DNA of 5,974 nucleotides from DATKMS01 sp041497995. Its GTDB lineage: Bacteria > Desulfobacterota > Binatia > HRBIN30. How positions within the stretch are numbered: the stretch's first letter is position 1; each line of letters opens with the position of its first letter. The position numbers were made by a program, and so were the translations under genes. The stretch is taken from the NCBI GenBank assembly GCA_041497995.1, contig JBGQHM010000412.1:1-5974 (forward strand), read 5' to 3'. The notes under the pieces were generated by a model, which was not told the origin of the DNA, searched no databases, and saw only the letters and a program-made list of their open reading frames with translations. Shown here piece after piece: positions 1 through 5,974 of this stretch.

Positions 1-479
1 AGACGATCGACGACCTCACGTTGCAGCATCAGGACCAGTCGCGCGAAGCATCGCGCCTCTAGCAACGTCGTGAGGATCGCGGTGGCGATGTTGTACGGCA
101 GGTTCGCGATCACAACAGGCGGCTCTCCCGAGCCCAGCAGGTCTCTGAAGTCGACTTTGAGAACGTCCGCCTGGACAACGTGCACGTGCGGCCGATCCGC
201 AAACTGGCGCTGCAAGCGGGTAGCGAAATCGGCGTCGACCTCGATGAGCCACAGCTCGCGGGCATGGTCGACGAGAATGTCGGTGAGTGCGCCGAGGCCG
301 GGGCCGACCTCGACGACGCGCTCGGTGCCGCGCAGGTGCGCCAGATCGACGATGCGCTGCGCGACGCCTTTGTCGGCGAGAAAATGCTGGCCGAGGCGTT
401 TGCGCGGATGACGCCCGAGGCTTGCCAGTTCGCGGCGCACAGCACCGGCGGGACGATGGCCGGCGCGGGAAACAGTCAC
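1..479 (-). CDS. rsmA: 16S rRNA (adenine(1518)-N6/adenine(1519)-N6)-dimethyltransferase RsmA, 3'-truncated by window edge
   Basis: RsmA (KsgA) uses S-adenosylmethionine to dimethylate two adjacent adenines in the 3'-terminal hairpin of 16S rRNA, late in small-subunit assembly. I translated the minus strand by hand and obtained 159 full codons, about 60% of the usual 270-280 residues; the reading frame leaves the window at position 1. Visible motifs are RKRLGQHFL (27-34, the family N-terminal signature), the SAM-binding EVGPGLGALT (57-66), the acidic IEVD (79-82), QADVL (103-107) and the catalytic NLPY (126-129), followed by LMLQREVVDRL, all in the expected order. I chose the GTG at 479 because GGAG lies 10 nt upstream and it sits 4 nt after the tsaD stop. 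A later in-frame GTG at 440 would remove 13 residues but has no ribosome binding site. The family call is secure; the exact start is less so. The missing C-terminal part holds the helical rRNA-binding domain. Confidence 0.95.
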   Translation of the reverse strand, partial: MTVSRAGHRPAGAVRRELASLGRHPRKRLGQHFLADKGVAQRIVDLAHLRGTERVVEVGPGLGALTDILVDHARELWLIEVDADFATRLQRQFADRPHVHVVQADVLKVDFRDLLGSGEPPVVIANLPYNIATAILTTLLEARCFARLVLMLQREVVDR

Positions 480-483
480 AGCC

Positions 484-1500
484 TCACAGCTCCAGGTCGG
501 CGACTGCATTCACGGAAAGTGGGTCACACTCGCCACGCTCCAGCCGATGACTCGCCGCCAGCGCGATCATCGCGGCGTTGTCGGTGCAGAAACGCATCGG
601 CGGAATGCACACGGTGATGCCCAGCTCCGCCGCGCCGGCTTGGGCGCGCTGGCGCAGTCGCGAGTTCGCGGAGACGCCACCGGCGATCACTAGGCGCGCG
701 CAGCCCGCGCTGCGTGTCGCCGCAAAGGCGGTGTCCAGCAGCATGTCGACGACCGCTTCTTGAAAGCTGGCTGCCACGTCGGCCGCCGCCGCGTCACTGT
801 CGATGGGATGTGCACGGACGTATTGCCACACCGCCGTCTTCAATCCGCTGAAGCTGAAGCCGAAAGGCGTCGCGCTTGGCTTGCCGTTGCGCTGTGGCTT
901 CAGGCGCGCCCGGGAGAAGTGGATGGCTGCCGGATTGCCGTTGCGTGCGAGCGTGTCGATGACACGTCCGCCGGGGTACCCGAGACCCATGACCTTGGCG
1001 ACCTTGTCGAACGCTTCGCCGGCGGCGTCATCACGCGTCGCGCCGAGGAGCCGGTAACGGCCGAAGGCTTCGGCATGATACAGACTGGTGTGTCCACCCG
1101 AAACCAGCAAGGCGACGTACGGGAACGGCACGTCGCCATCGAGGCGCGGCGAGAGCAGGTGCCCTTCCAAATGATTCACCCCGATGAACGGGATGCGCCG
1201 CGCGAAGGCAATGGCCTTGGCGGTGGACAGGCCGACGAGCAGCGAGCCCACCAAGCCCGGCCCGCGGGTCGCCGCGAGGGCGTTGATGTCACCGAGTGTC
1301 ACACCGGCCTGCTCCAGCGCTGCCTCGATGATCGGCACGATAGTGCGGAGGTGCGAGCGCGATGCGAGCTCCGGGACGACACCACCGAACTTGCTGTGCA
1401 CGTCATCTTGCGAAGCAACGATGTTGGACAACACGACGCCGTCAGCCAGCACTGCCGCCGCGGTGTCGTCGCACGAGCTCTCAATCGCAAGGATGCGCAC
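484..1500 (-). CDS. tsaD: tRNA N6-adenosine threonylcarbamoyltransferase TsaD
   Basis: TsaD (Gcp/YgjD/Kae1 family) transfers the threonylcarbamoyl group from threonylcarbamoyl-AMP to A37 of ANN-decoding tRNAs, giving t6A; bacterial TsaD works with TsaB and TsaE, neither of which is in the window. The 338-residue product has the usual family length. It shows the ASKHA-fold start ILAIESSCDDT (3-13), the metal ligands H110 and H114 in NHLEGH with D307 in CTDNAAM, the nucleotide-binding SGGHT (134-138), the DDAAGEAFDK segment (157-166) and GGVSANSRLR (274-283). No key residue is missing. The start is GTG at 1500, which gives the canonical N-terminus and has GGAG 10 nt upstream. It lies 7 nt after the TPR lipoprotein stop and is followed by rsmA after 4 nt, so it is probably cotranscribed and translationally coupled with both. 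Identification is very secure. Confidence 0.98.
   Translation of the reverse strand: MRILAIESSCDDTAAAVLADGVVLSNIVASQDDVHSKFGGVVPELASRSHLRTIVPIIEAALEQAGVTLGDINALAATRGPGLVGSLLVGLSTAKAIAFARRIPFIGVNHLEGHLLSPRLDGDVPFPYVALLVSGGHTSLYHAEAFGRYRLLGATRDDAAGEAFDKVAKVMGLGYPGGRVIDTLARNGNPAAIHFSRARLKPQRNGKPSATPFGFSFSGLKTAVWQYVRAHPIDSDAAAADVAASFQEAVVDMLLDTAFAATRSAGCARLVIAGGVSANSRLRQRAQAGAAELGITVCIPPMRFCTDNAAMIALAASHRLERGECDPLSVNAVADLEL
490..493 (-). promoter_or_regulatory. Shine-Dalgarno GGAG deciding the rsmA GTG start
   Basis: On the minus strand GGAG is followed by 10 nt and then the GTG at 479. The site lies within the penultimate codons of tsaD, so ribosomes finishing tsaD can reinitiate on rsmA. It supports the GTG at 479 over the in-frame GTG at 440. 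Confidence 0.55.
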
Positions 1501-1507
1501 GCTACGA

Positions 1508-2257
1508 TCACTCCGGCGGTGACTGCGGGTTCAGCCGCGCGCCGCCGACGCGCGCCGCCAGGTTGTTGGGATCGGCCTCAATCGCCTTCTCGTACGCCTT
1601 GCGCGCATCCGGGTAGCGGCCGACCGCTTCGAAGGCGGCACCTTCGAGGCCATAGGAACGCCCCATCAAGACACGATCAGTCCGCGCGCTGAGCACCACG
1701 GCGCGGCTGGCAAAGGCGACAGCTTGATCATACTTCTTTGTCTGAAAATTCAGTCGAGCGAGGAAGTAGTAGCCATAGGCGTTGGAGGGATCAATGGCGA
1801 GACCGCGCTCGAAGCGGTCGAGAGCGCGATCGGCGCGTCCCTGATTCATTTGTTGCCGCCCGTCCTCGATCATGCGGAGTGCGGCGGCCACGTTCGGCGG
1901 TGTGGTCGGGCCGATGTGCGTCAGGAGCGATTCGGGCTCGCCGGCCGTGGCGAGCGCAGCTCCCGGGGTGGCTCCTGCCGGCGGCAGTGCTGCGACTTGC
2001 TGTGGCGTCGGCGTCGGGCTCGGCGCTTGCGCCTCTAACCCCGGCGTCAGCTCGCCGGCTTCACCGATCGTTCCTTCTTCGAGCCGCCGCGACGGTGCAA
2101 TTGTCGCGCGCCGTTCTGGAGTCGCGGCAACGATCACAAGCTGCTCTGCTTTCCGGGGGGCGGTGGACTCTGTGACGCGAGTCCGTCGCGGCGGCGGCTG
2201 GGCACTGCACGCAGACAGAACCATGAGTGGTAGGAGAGCCAACGGTGGGCGCCGCAT
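1508..2257 (-). CDS. Tetratricopeptide-repeat lipoprotein of unknown specific role
   Basis: The 249-residue product starts with a short lipoprotein signal: basic RR at 2-3, a hydrophobic core rich in Leu, Ala and Pro, and the lipobox LSAC with the acylated cysteine at residue 17. Ser follows the cysteine, not Asp, so outer-membrane delivery is likely if E. coli-type sorting applies. Residues about 18-120 are a Pro/Ala/Thr-rich, low-complexity stretch that looks unstructured. Residues about 123-236 contain three consecutive TPR units, each ending in a typical form (GLAIDPSN, an RAVVLS-type helix, AIEADPNN). TPRs mediate protein-protein contacts, so this is probably a periplasm-facing scaffold or assembly factor; no catalytic motif is visible. 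It lies 33 nt after rel and 7 nt before tsaD, inside the apparent operon. The ATG at 2257 is preferred because it gives a complete signal peptide, although only a weak GAG is seen 7 nt upstream. No specific name can be justified. Confidence 0.88.
   Translation of the reverse strand: MRRPPLALLPLMVLSACSAQPPPRRTRVTESTAPRKAEQLVIVAATPERRATIAPSRRLEEGTIGEAGELTPGLEAQAPSPTPTPQQVAALPPAGATPGAALATAGEPESLLTHIGPTTPPNVAAALRMIEDGRQQMNQGRADRALDRFERGLAIDPSNAYGYYFLARLNFQTKKYDQAVAFASRAVVLSARTDRVLMGRSYGLEGAAFEAVGRYPDARKAYEKAIEADPNNLAARVGGARLNPQSPPE
1511..1514 (-). promoter_or_regulatory. Shine-Dalgarno GGAG for the tsaD GTG start
   Basis: GGAG on the minus strand overlaps the last codon and stop of the TPR lipoprotein gene (GAG TGA) and sits 10 nt before the GTG of tsaD. 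The geometry is the same as at the tsaD-rsmA junction and suggests coupled translation. Confidence 0.55.
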
Positions 2258-2290
2258 GACTGGACTCGTGAAAGGTCCTGTGTCGGGCTC

Positions 2291-4435
2291 TCAGCCGCGG
2301 GCGCGGGCGACCTTCATGACCCCGCGCACCTTGCCGAGGGAGCGGATGACGCGGTTGAGTTGATCGGCGCTGCTAACGACGACTTCGAACGTATTGACGG
2401 CCTTCTTGTCGGGAACGCTGCGGACCTGCGCGCGGCTGATGTTCACGCCGGCGCCACTGATGGCCTTGCTGATGGCTGCGAGCAACCCGGGCTCATCGAT
2501 GCACATTACTTCGAGCATCACCGGCCGCGCCGATACCGCGCCGTTTTCCCAGACGGCCTCGATGCGGCGTTCGGTGTCGCTTTCGAGGACGCGCGGACAA
2601 TCGACCGCGTGTACGGTTACGCCGCGACCGCGGGTGACGAAGCCGAGGATCCGTTCGCCCGGCAGCGGATCACAGCACTTGCCGAAGCGGACCAGCATGT
2701 CCTCAACGCCGCTGACCCGGACGCCGCCGTGGTTTTGCCGTGCGATCTTGCGGAACAGCTTCTTGAGGCGGCCCTCTTCCGGCGGCAATTGTTGCAACGC
2801 TTCCGGCGGCAGCAAATGCGCCAACACTTGGTGCGGAGTGAGCTTGCCGTAGCCGATGCTCGCGAGCATCGTTTCCTCATCGCGTTGCGACAGCGCGGTC
2901 ACGACTTGTGCCAGCCGGCCATCCTTGTGGAGTTTGCCCCAGTCGAGGTGGTAGCGGCTCAAGTCGCGCTCCAGGATCTCACGCCCGACGGCGACGCTGC
3001 GCGTGCGCTGCTGGAACTTGATCCAGTTGCGGATCTTCACCTTGGCGCGGCTGGTCTTGACGAAGTTCAGCCAGTCTTTGCTCGGCGTCTGTGTGGCCGT
3101 GGTGATGATCTCCACGGTATCGCCGCTGTGCAAGTGATGGCGCAGCGGCACCATCCGGCCGTTGACGCGCGCGCCGGCGCAGTGCGCGCCGACTTCGGAG
3201 TGAATGCGATAGGCGAAGTCGATGATCGTCGCACCCTCGGGGAAGCTGAGCACGTCGCCCTGGGGCGTGAAGACGAAGACCTCATCGCTGAACAGGTCTT
3301 CCTTCACGGAGCGCAGGAACTCCTGCGGATCCTGGGTGTGCTGTTGCCATTCGAGCAGTTGGCGCAGCCAGGTGAAGCGTTGCGCGTCCTGCGCGGCGAC
3401 GCGCTGGCCACCCTTGTAGCGCCAGTGCGCGGCGATGCCGGCCTCGGCGACGCGGTGCATCTCGTTGGTGCGGATCTGCACCTCCATGCGCTCGCCGTAC
3501 GGGCCGATCACCGTGGTGTGCAGCGATTGGTACATGTTCGCCTTCGGCAGCGCGATGTAGTCCTTGAAGCGTGCCGCAATCGGCTTCCACTCGGCGTGGA
3601 TCACGCCGAGCGCGGCGTAACACTCGCGGACTGTGCCGACGACGACGCGGAAGGCGACGAGGTCGTAGATCTGGTCGTAGAGCAGATTCTGCGACTGCAT
3701 CTTCTGGTAGATCGAGTAAAAGTGTTTCGGGCGCCCGGTAATCTCGGCCTCGATGTCGTTCTCATCGAGCCGCTTCGACAGGATGGCGTTGACCTCCTGG
3801 ATGTAGCGCTCGCGCTCGTCCTTTTTCTTGGCGACGTTGCGTCTCAGCTGGTAGTAGACCTCGGGATGCAGGTAGCGCAGCGAGTTGTCCTCCAACTCGC
3901 TCTTCATCCAATAGATGCCGAGGCGGTGCGCCAGCGGTGCGTAGATGTCCAGGGTTTCTTGCGCGATGTCGTGTTGGCGCTCGGGTGAGAGCGACTCCAG
4001 CGTCCGCATGTTGTGCGTGCGGTCGGCGAGCTTCACCAGAATGACGCGGATGTCACGCGCCATGGCGACCAGCATCTTGCGAAAGTTCTCCGCCTGCTTC
4101 TCCTCGCGGCTGGTGAAGCTGATCTGGCTGATCTTCGTCACACCGTCGACCAGCGCCGCGATTTCGGCGCCAAACTTCTCTTCGATCTCGCCCAGGGTCG
4201 TGAGCGTATCCTCGACCGTGTCGTGCAACAGGGCCGTCGCCACGCTCGGCACATCGAGCTTGAGCTCGGCAATGACGCCGGCGACCTGGACGGGATGCGT
4301 CAGATACGGCTCACCCGAGGCGCGCTTCTGCCCCTTGTGGACGGCGGCGGAGAAATCGTAGGCGCGGGCGATGAGATCGGTGTCGGCTCCGCCGTCGTAG
4401 CTGCGCACACGTTCGATCAGACCGGCGAGGTTCAT
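2291..4435 (-). CDS. rel: Bifunctional (p)ppGpp synthetase/hydrolase (Rel, RelA/SpoT homologue)
   Basis: Rel makes the alarmone (p)ppGpp from ATP and GTP/GDP on starved ribosomes and also hydrolyses it. The 714-residue protein has the full long-RSH layout. The HD hydrolase domain (about 20-175) keeps R38, H47, H71-D72, E75-D76, D138 and N142. The synthetase domain (about 230-345) has GRPKHFYSIY, RFKD (289-292), NMYQSLHTT and EVQIRT (318-323). TGS spans about 384-445, followed by a helical region, a Cys-containing domain with C587-C588, H609 and C613, and a C-terminal ACT domain (about 638-712). RFKD is the RXKD form typical of bifunctional enzymes, not the EXDD of synthetase-only RelA, and the intact HD centre agrees. 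The ATG overlaps the upstream kinase stop (ATGA) with no clear ribosome binding site, so translation is probably coupled. The downstream TPR gene starts 33 nt later. Function is secure; naming as rel, relA or spoT is convention. Confidence 0.97.
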   Translation of the reverse strand: MNLAGLIERVRSYDGGADTDLIARAYDFSAAVHKGQKRASGEPYLTHPVQVAGVIAELKLDVPSVATALLHDTVEDTLTTLGEIEEKFGAEIAALVDGVTKISQISFTSREEKQAENFRKMLVAMARDIRVILVKLADRTHNMRTLESLSPERQHDIAQETLDIYAPLAHRLGIYWMKSELEDNSLRYLHPEVYYQLRRNVAKKKDERERYIQEVNAILSKRLDENDIEAEITGRPKHFYSIYQKMQSQNLLYDQIYDLVAFRVVVGTVRECYAALGVIHAEWKPIAARFKDYIALPKANMYQSLHTTVIGPYGERMEVQIRTNEMHRVAEAGIAAHWRYKGGQRVAAQDAQRFTWLRQLLEWQQHTQDPQEFLRSVKEDLFSDEVFVFTPQGDVLSFPEGATIIDFAYRIHSEVGAHCAGARVNGRMVPLRHHLHSGDTVEIITTATQTPSKDWLNFVKTSRAKVKIRNWIKFQQRTRSVAVGREILERDLSRYHLDWGKLHKDGRLAQVVTALSQRDEETMLASIGYGKLTPHQVLAHLLPPEALQQLPPEEGRLKKLFRKIARQNHGGVRVSGVEDMLVRFGKCCDPLPGERILGFVTRGRGVTVHAVDCPRVLESDTERRIEAVWENGAVSARPVMLEVMCIDEPGLLAAISKAISGAGVNISRAQVRSVPDKKAVNTFEVVVSSADQLNRVIRSLGKVRGVMKVARARG
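4432..4435 (-). other. ATGA start/stop overlap coupling the kinase gene to rel
   Basis: The TGA of the kinase gene (4432-4434) shares two bases with the ATG of rel (4433-4435). The 20 nt before this ATG contain no purine-rich Shine-Dalgarno sequence, so termination-reinitiation is the simplest way to translate rel. Rel output would then depend on translation of the kinase. Confidence 0.8.
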
Positions 4436-4992
4436 TGCCGTGCGACACGCACCGCGGTGCGCCCGAAGCGCTGCACCGCACGCGCGAGAATCTGCTCGGC
4501 GAGCCCTTCAGGCGTCTGGTCGTCGCTGTACAGAATGAGGTCGTAGATCGAGGTGTCGCTGAGATCGAAGCCGTAGATGACGCGGTAGCGTTTGGCGTCG
4601 GAGCCCTGCCGTGCGCGGTTCAGCTGCAACACGGCTTGCCAGTCCCGTCCCTCGCGCTGCGCCACGCGGCGCGCACACACTTCATCGCTCGCGCCGAGGA
4701 AGACCTTGAGCGCGTCCACGCCCTCTTGCACGGCGATGAATCCGGCCAGCCGGCCTTCCAGGACCGCGTTTCCCTGGCGCGCATACTCGGCCATCTTCGC
4801 GTCCAGAGCGCGATCAATGGAGTGATCCTTCTCGGACAGCGCGTTGAACGCCTCCAGAGAGATGCCACGCTCCACGGCCGCCTTGCGGTACAGATCGCCG
4901 GCGTAGATATGCGGCAACCCCAGCCGCTGGCTCAGCAGCCGGGCGACAGTGGTTTTGCCGCTACCAGGGAGTCCGGAAATCGTGATGAGCAT
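4432..4992 (-). CDS. Archaeal-type cytidylate-kinase-like P-loop nucleoside monophosphate kinase
   Basis: The 186-residue protein is a small P-loop kinase. It has Walker A GLPGSGKTT (7-15), AGDLYRKAA..RGIS (31-45), VLEGRLAG (77-84, the NMP-side EGR motif), a lid with RRVAQREGRD (108-117), and SDAKRYRVIYG followed by SDTSIYDL (131-152). This order matches the archaeal-type CMP kinase family (the short Cmk form, Cytidylate_kin2-like) and not the longer bacterial Cmk or Gmk. The likely reaction is ATP-dependent phosphorylation of (d)CMP, but substrate specificity is not proven by the motifs. The ATG at 4992 fixes Walker A near the N-terminus, as in the family, yet no Shine-Dalgarno precedes it. 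It lies 124 nt after yicC and overlaps rel by 4 nt. In many proteobacteria this slot holds gmk and rpoZ. The last 15-20 residues are Arg-rich and beyond the conserved core. Family confidence is high, substrate confidence moderate. Confidence 0.85.
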   Translation of the reverse strand: MLITISGLPGSGKTTVARLLSQRLGLPHIYAGDLYRKAAVERGISLEAFNALSEKDHSIDRALDAKMAEYARQGNAVLEGRLAGFIAVQEGVDALKVFLGASDEVCARRVAQREGRDWQAVLQLNRARQGSDAKRYRVIYGFDLSDTSIYDLILYSDDQTPEGLAEQILARAVQRFGRTAVRVARQ

Positions 4993-5000
4993 GCAAAGGC

Positions 5001-5029
5001 ATAGTAGCGGTATCAGGAAGGCGCGCCAA
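5001..5029 (-). promoter_or_regulatory. Candidate sigma-70-type promoter for the kinase-rel-lipoprotein-tsaD-rsmA unit
   Basis: On the minus strand TTGGCG (5029-5024) and TACTAT (5006-5001) are separated by 17 nt, the optimal spacing; each hexamer matches its consensus at 4 of 6 positions. Only 8 nt separate the -10 hexamer from the ATG at 4992, so transcription would begin at or within about two nucleotides of the start codon, giving a leaderless mRNA. This fits the lack of a Shine-Dalgarno before the kinase. Matches of this quality can arise by chance. Confidence 0.4.
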
Positions 5030-5101
5030 GGAGAGCAGTCCGGTTCCTGTCAGACCTGGCAGCCCGGAGCGACCAGCGGGAGCGGGCCATAGAAATGACG
5101 C

Positions 5102-5114
5102 GGGCCGCAGGCCC
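5102..5114 (-). terminator. Small GC hairpin just after the yicC stop, possible weak terminator
   Basis: A perfect 5-bp inverted repeat (GGGCC, loop TGC, GGCCC) begins 2 nt after the yicC TAG. The stem is short and no T-run follows immediately, only a loose ATTTCT further on, so strong intrinsic termination is unlikely. It could be a pause site, an attenuator or a stabilising 3' end. Confidence 0.25.
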
Positions 5115-5116
5115 TA

Positions 5117-5974
5117 CTACTCCACGTTCTGCACCTGCTCGCGCACCTTTTCGAGCTCGCTACGCGCCTCCAGCGTCAGGTTCGTGACCTCGAGGTCGGC
5201 ACTCTTTGAGGCGATGGTGTTGAACTCGCGGTGCACCTCCTGCAACAAGAAGTCGAGCTTCTTGCCGGCGGGTGCGCGGTCGCGCAGCAGCGTGGCGAGG
5301 GCAGTGAGGTGGCTCTCCAAACGCACCAACTCTTCCGTCACATCGCTGCGCTCGACGAGCAGCGCCGCCTCCTGCAGGATGCGTTCTTCTTTGACGTCCT
5401 TGCCCTCCAACAACGTGGTGAGACGCTGGCGCATGCGTGCTGCGAGCTGCGGCGTCAGCTGTCCCACCCGGCCCGCGATGCCTGCGCGCAGCCGCTGCAG
5501 GGTGCGCACCCGGGCGGTCATGTCGCGCCCGAGCGTGCGCCCCTCGCGTTCGCGGTCGCGGTTGAAGGCGCGCAACGCACGCTGCAACGTGCTGCGCACG
5601 GCATCGATCTCTGCGCCGGCGTCGCCCCGCCGTTCGACGATGCGCAGGAGCTCACTACGCCCCTGCAGCAGCCCCAAATCGATGTCGCCCGGAACGTCCA
5701 GCGCATGCTGCAGCTTGCGCCACGCAGAGACGTACTCCTTGGCCAGGGCCAGATTGGCCTCGACCGTCACTTGCGTCCCGTTGGTACCGCCGCGTGAGAC
5801 CGAGACGTCGACCTTACCGCGCGCGACCTGCTCCTGGACCAGTGCTCGCAGCTCGGCCTCCCAGGGAAAGTACTCCCGCGGCATATTCAACTTCACTTCG
5901 AGAAAGCGCTGATTCACCGCGCGCACCTCGACGCTCACCGAGCGACCGCCGCGCTGCCACTGTGCCTGTCCGTA
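5117..5974 (-). CDS. yicC: YicC/YloC-family endoribonuclease, lacking only its first few residues at the window edge
   Basis: YicC-family proteins (E. coli YicC, B. subtilis YloC) are reported endoribonucleases, with E. coli YicC linked to small-RNA turnover. The frame stays open to the right edge and its first visible residues, YGQAQWQRGGRS, are the start of the family, where MTGYG-type sequences are usual; probably only about three to six residues are missing. The visible 285 residues compare with about 287-290 for the family. The N-terminal YicC_N region includes VRAVNQRFLEVKL and RGKVDV (52-57). The C-terminal DUF1732 region has ERSDVTEE (208-215), KKLDF (238-242), HREFNTIASK (248-257) and a final REQVQNVE, close to the E. 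coli ending. A GTG at 5938 would be a false internal start, since the conserved N-terminus lies upstream of it. The stop is TAG at 5117. The kinase gene follows after 124 nt. Identification is secure. Confidence 0.96.
   Translation of the reverse strand, partial: YGQAQWQRGGRSVSVEVRAVNQRFLEVKLNMPREYFPWEAELRALVQEQVARGKVDVSVSRGGTNGTQVTVEANLALAKEYVSAWRKLQHALDVPGDIDLGLLQGRSELLRIVERRGDAGAEIDAVRSTLQRALRAFNRDREREGRTLGRDMTARVRTLQRLRAGIAGRVGQLTPQLAARMRQRLTTLLEGKDVKEERILQEAALLVERSDVTEELVRLESHLTALATLLRDRAPAGKKLDFLLQEVHREFNTIASKSADLEVTNLTLEARSELEKVREQVQNVE

Larger units (their letters stand above)
4993..5116 (-). other. Intergenic region between yicC and the kinase gene
   Basis: This 124-nt gap is the only sizeable non-coding stretch in the window. 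It contains a promoter-like pair of hexamers next to the kinase start, a GGGCC-TGC-GGCCC hairpin directly after the yicC stop, and a CTG-N-CAG repeat pair upstream of the promoter-like site. I see no small ORF, riboswitch-like structure or tRNA in it. Confidence 0.7.

Noticed and set aside
110..445. Minus-strand frame of 111 codons in the rsmA region
   Set aside because: The correct frame here is a different one, giving the RsmA signature motifs without interruption to the window edge; this frame is Ser/Ala/Arg-rich with no motif.
760..1692. Open plus-strand frame of 310 codons antisense to tsaD and the TPR gene
   Set aside because: Composition is Arg/Ala/Glu-rich with no motif, and it crosses the boundary of two well-supported minus-strand genes.
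2360..3988. Open plus-strand frame of 542 codons antisense to rel
   Set aside because: It starts with TTG, its translation is a Leu/Asp/Ala/Arg-rich sequence with no recognisable domain, and it lies wholly opposite a clear rel gene. In GC-rich DNA this antisense frame often lacks stops, so length alone is not evidence.
4435..5004. Plus-strand frame of 189 codons antisense to the kinase
   Set aside because: It mirrors the kinase gene almost exactly, has a non-ATG start and shows no family motif, so it is a shadow.
5020..5027. GGCGCGCC palindrome overlapping the candidate -35 region
   Set aside because: An 8-bp GC palindrome is expected by chance at this base composition, and nothing else ties it to regulation.
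5062..5087. GCCCG...CGGGC inverted repeat in the yicC-kinase gap
   Set aside because: A 5-bp stem with a 16-nt loop and no T-run is too weak to call a terminator or regulatory structure.
5231..5797. Plus-strand frame of 188 codons antisense to yicC
   Set aside because: Gln/Leu/Ala-rich low-complexity translation opposite a secure gene, with no supporting signal.

Overview
The window reads as a housekeeping segment of a GC-rich bacterial chromosome. Every real gene is on the minus strand, so transcription runs from position 5974 down to position 1. In order of transcription the genes are yicC (5' end cut by the window edge), a short archaeal-type cytidylate-kinase-like P-loop kinase, a full-length bifunctional Rel (relA/spoT), a three-TPR lipoprotein, tsaD, and rsmA/ksgA (3' end cut by the window edge). 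The high-GC third positions and the lipoprotein signal point to a Gram-negative-type bacterium. The Rel sequence (for example NMYQSLHTTV in the synthetase core) resembles those I know from deltaproteobacterial and related uncultured lineages. That placement is an impression, not a search result.

Layout: yicC ends at 5117 and is followed by a 124-nt gap, the longest non-coding stretch here, which holds a candidate promoter and a small GC hairpin. The five following genes are packed tightly. The kinase and rel overlap by 4 nt (ATGA), rel and the TPR gene are 33 nt apart, the TPR gene and tsaD are 7 nt apart, and tsaD and rsmA are 4 nt apart. This looks like one transcription unit starting before the kinase gene, possibly with read-through from yicC. 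tsaD and rsmA both start with GTG, and each has a GGAG exactly 10 nt upstream, inside the last codons of the preceding gene.

The genes share a theme of RNA, nucleotide pools and translation: YicC (endoribonuclease family), a nucleoside monophosphate kinase, Rel ((p)ppGpp synthesis and hydrolysis), TsaD (tRNA t6A modification) and RsmA (16S rRNA dimethylation). The lipoprotein is the only member without an obvious link. The most unusual points are that the expected gmk and rpoZ between yicC and rel are absent and an archaeal-type Cmk-like kinase stands in their place, and that this kinase may be expressed from a leaderless transcript. I see no mobile element, CRISPR array, tRNA, rRNA or clearly new system. 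Long plus-strand ORFs are antisense shadows of the GC-rich genes.
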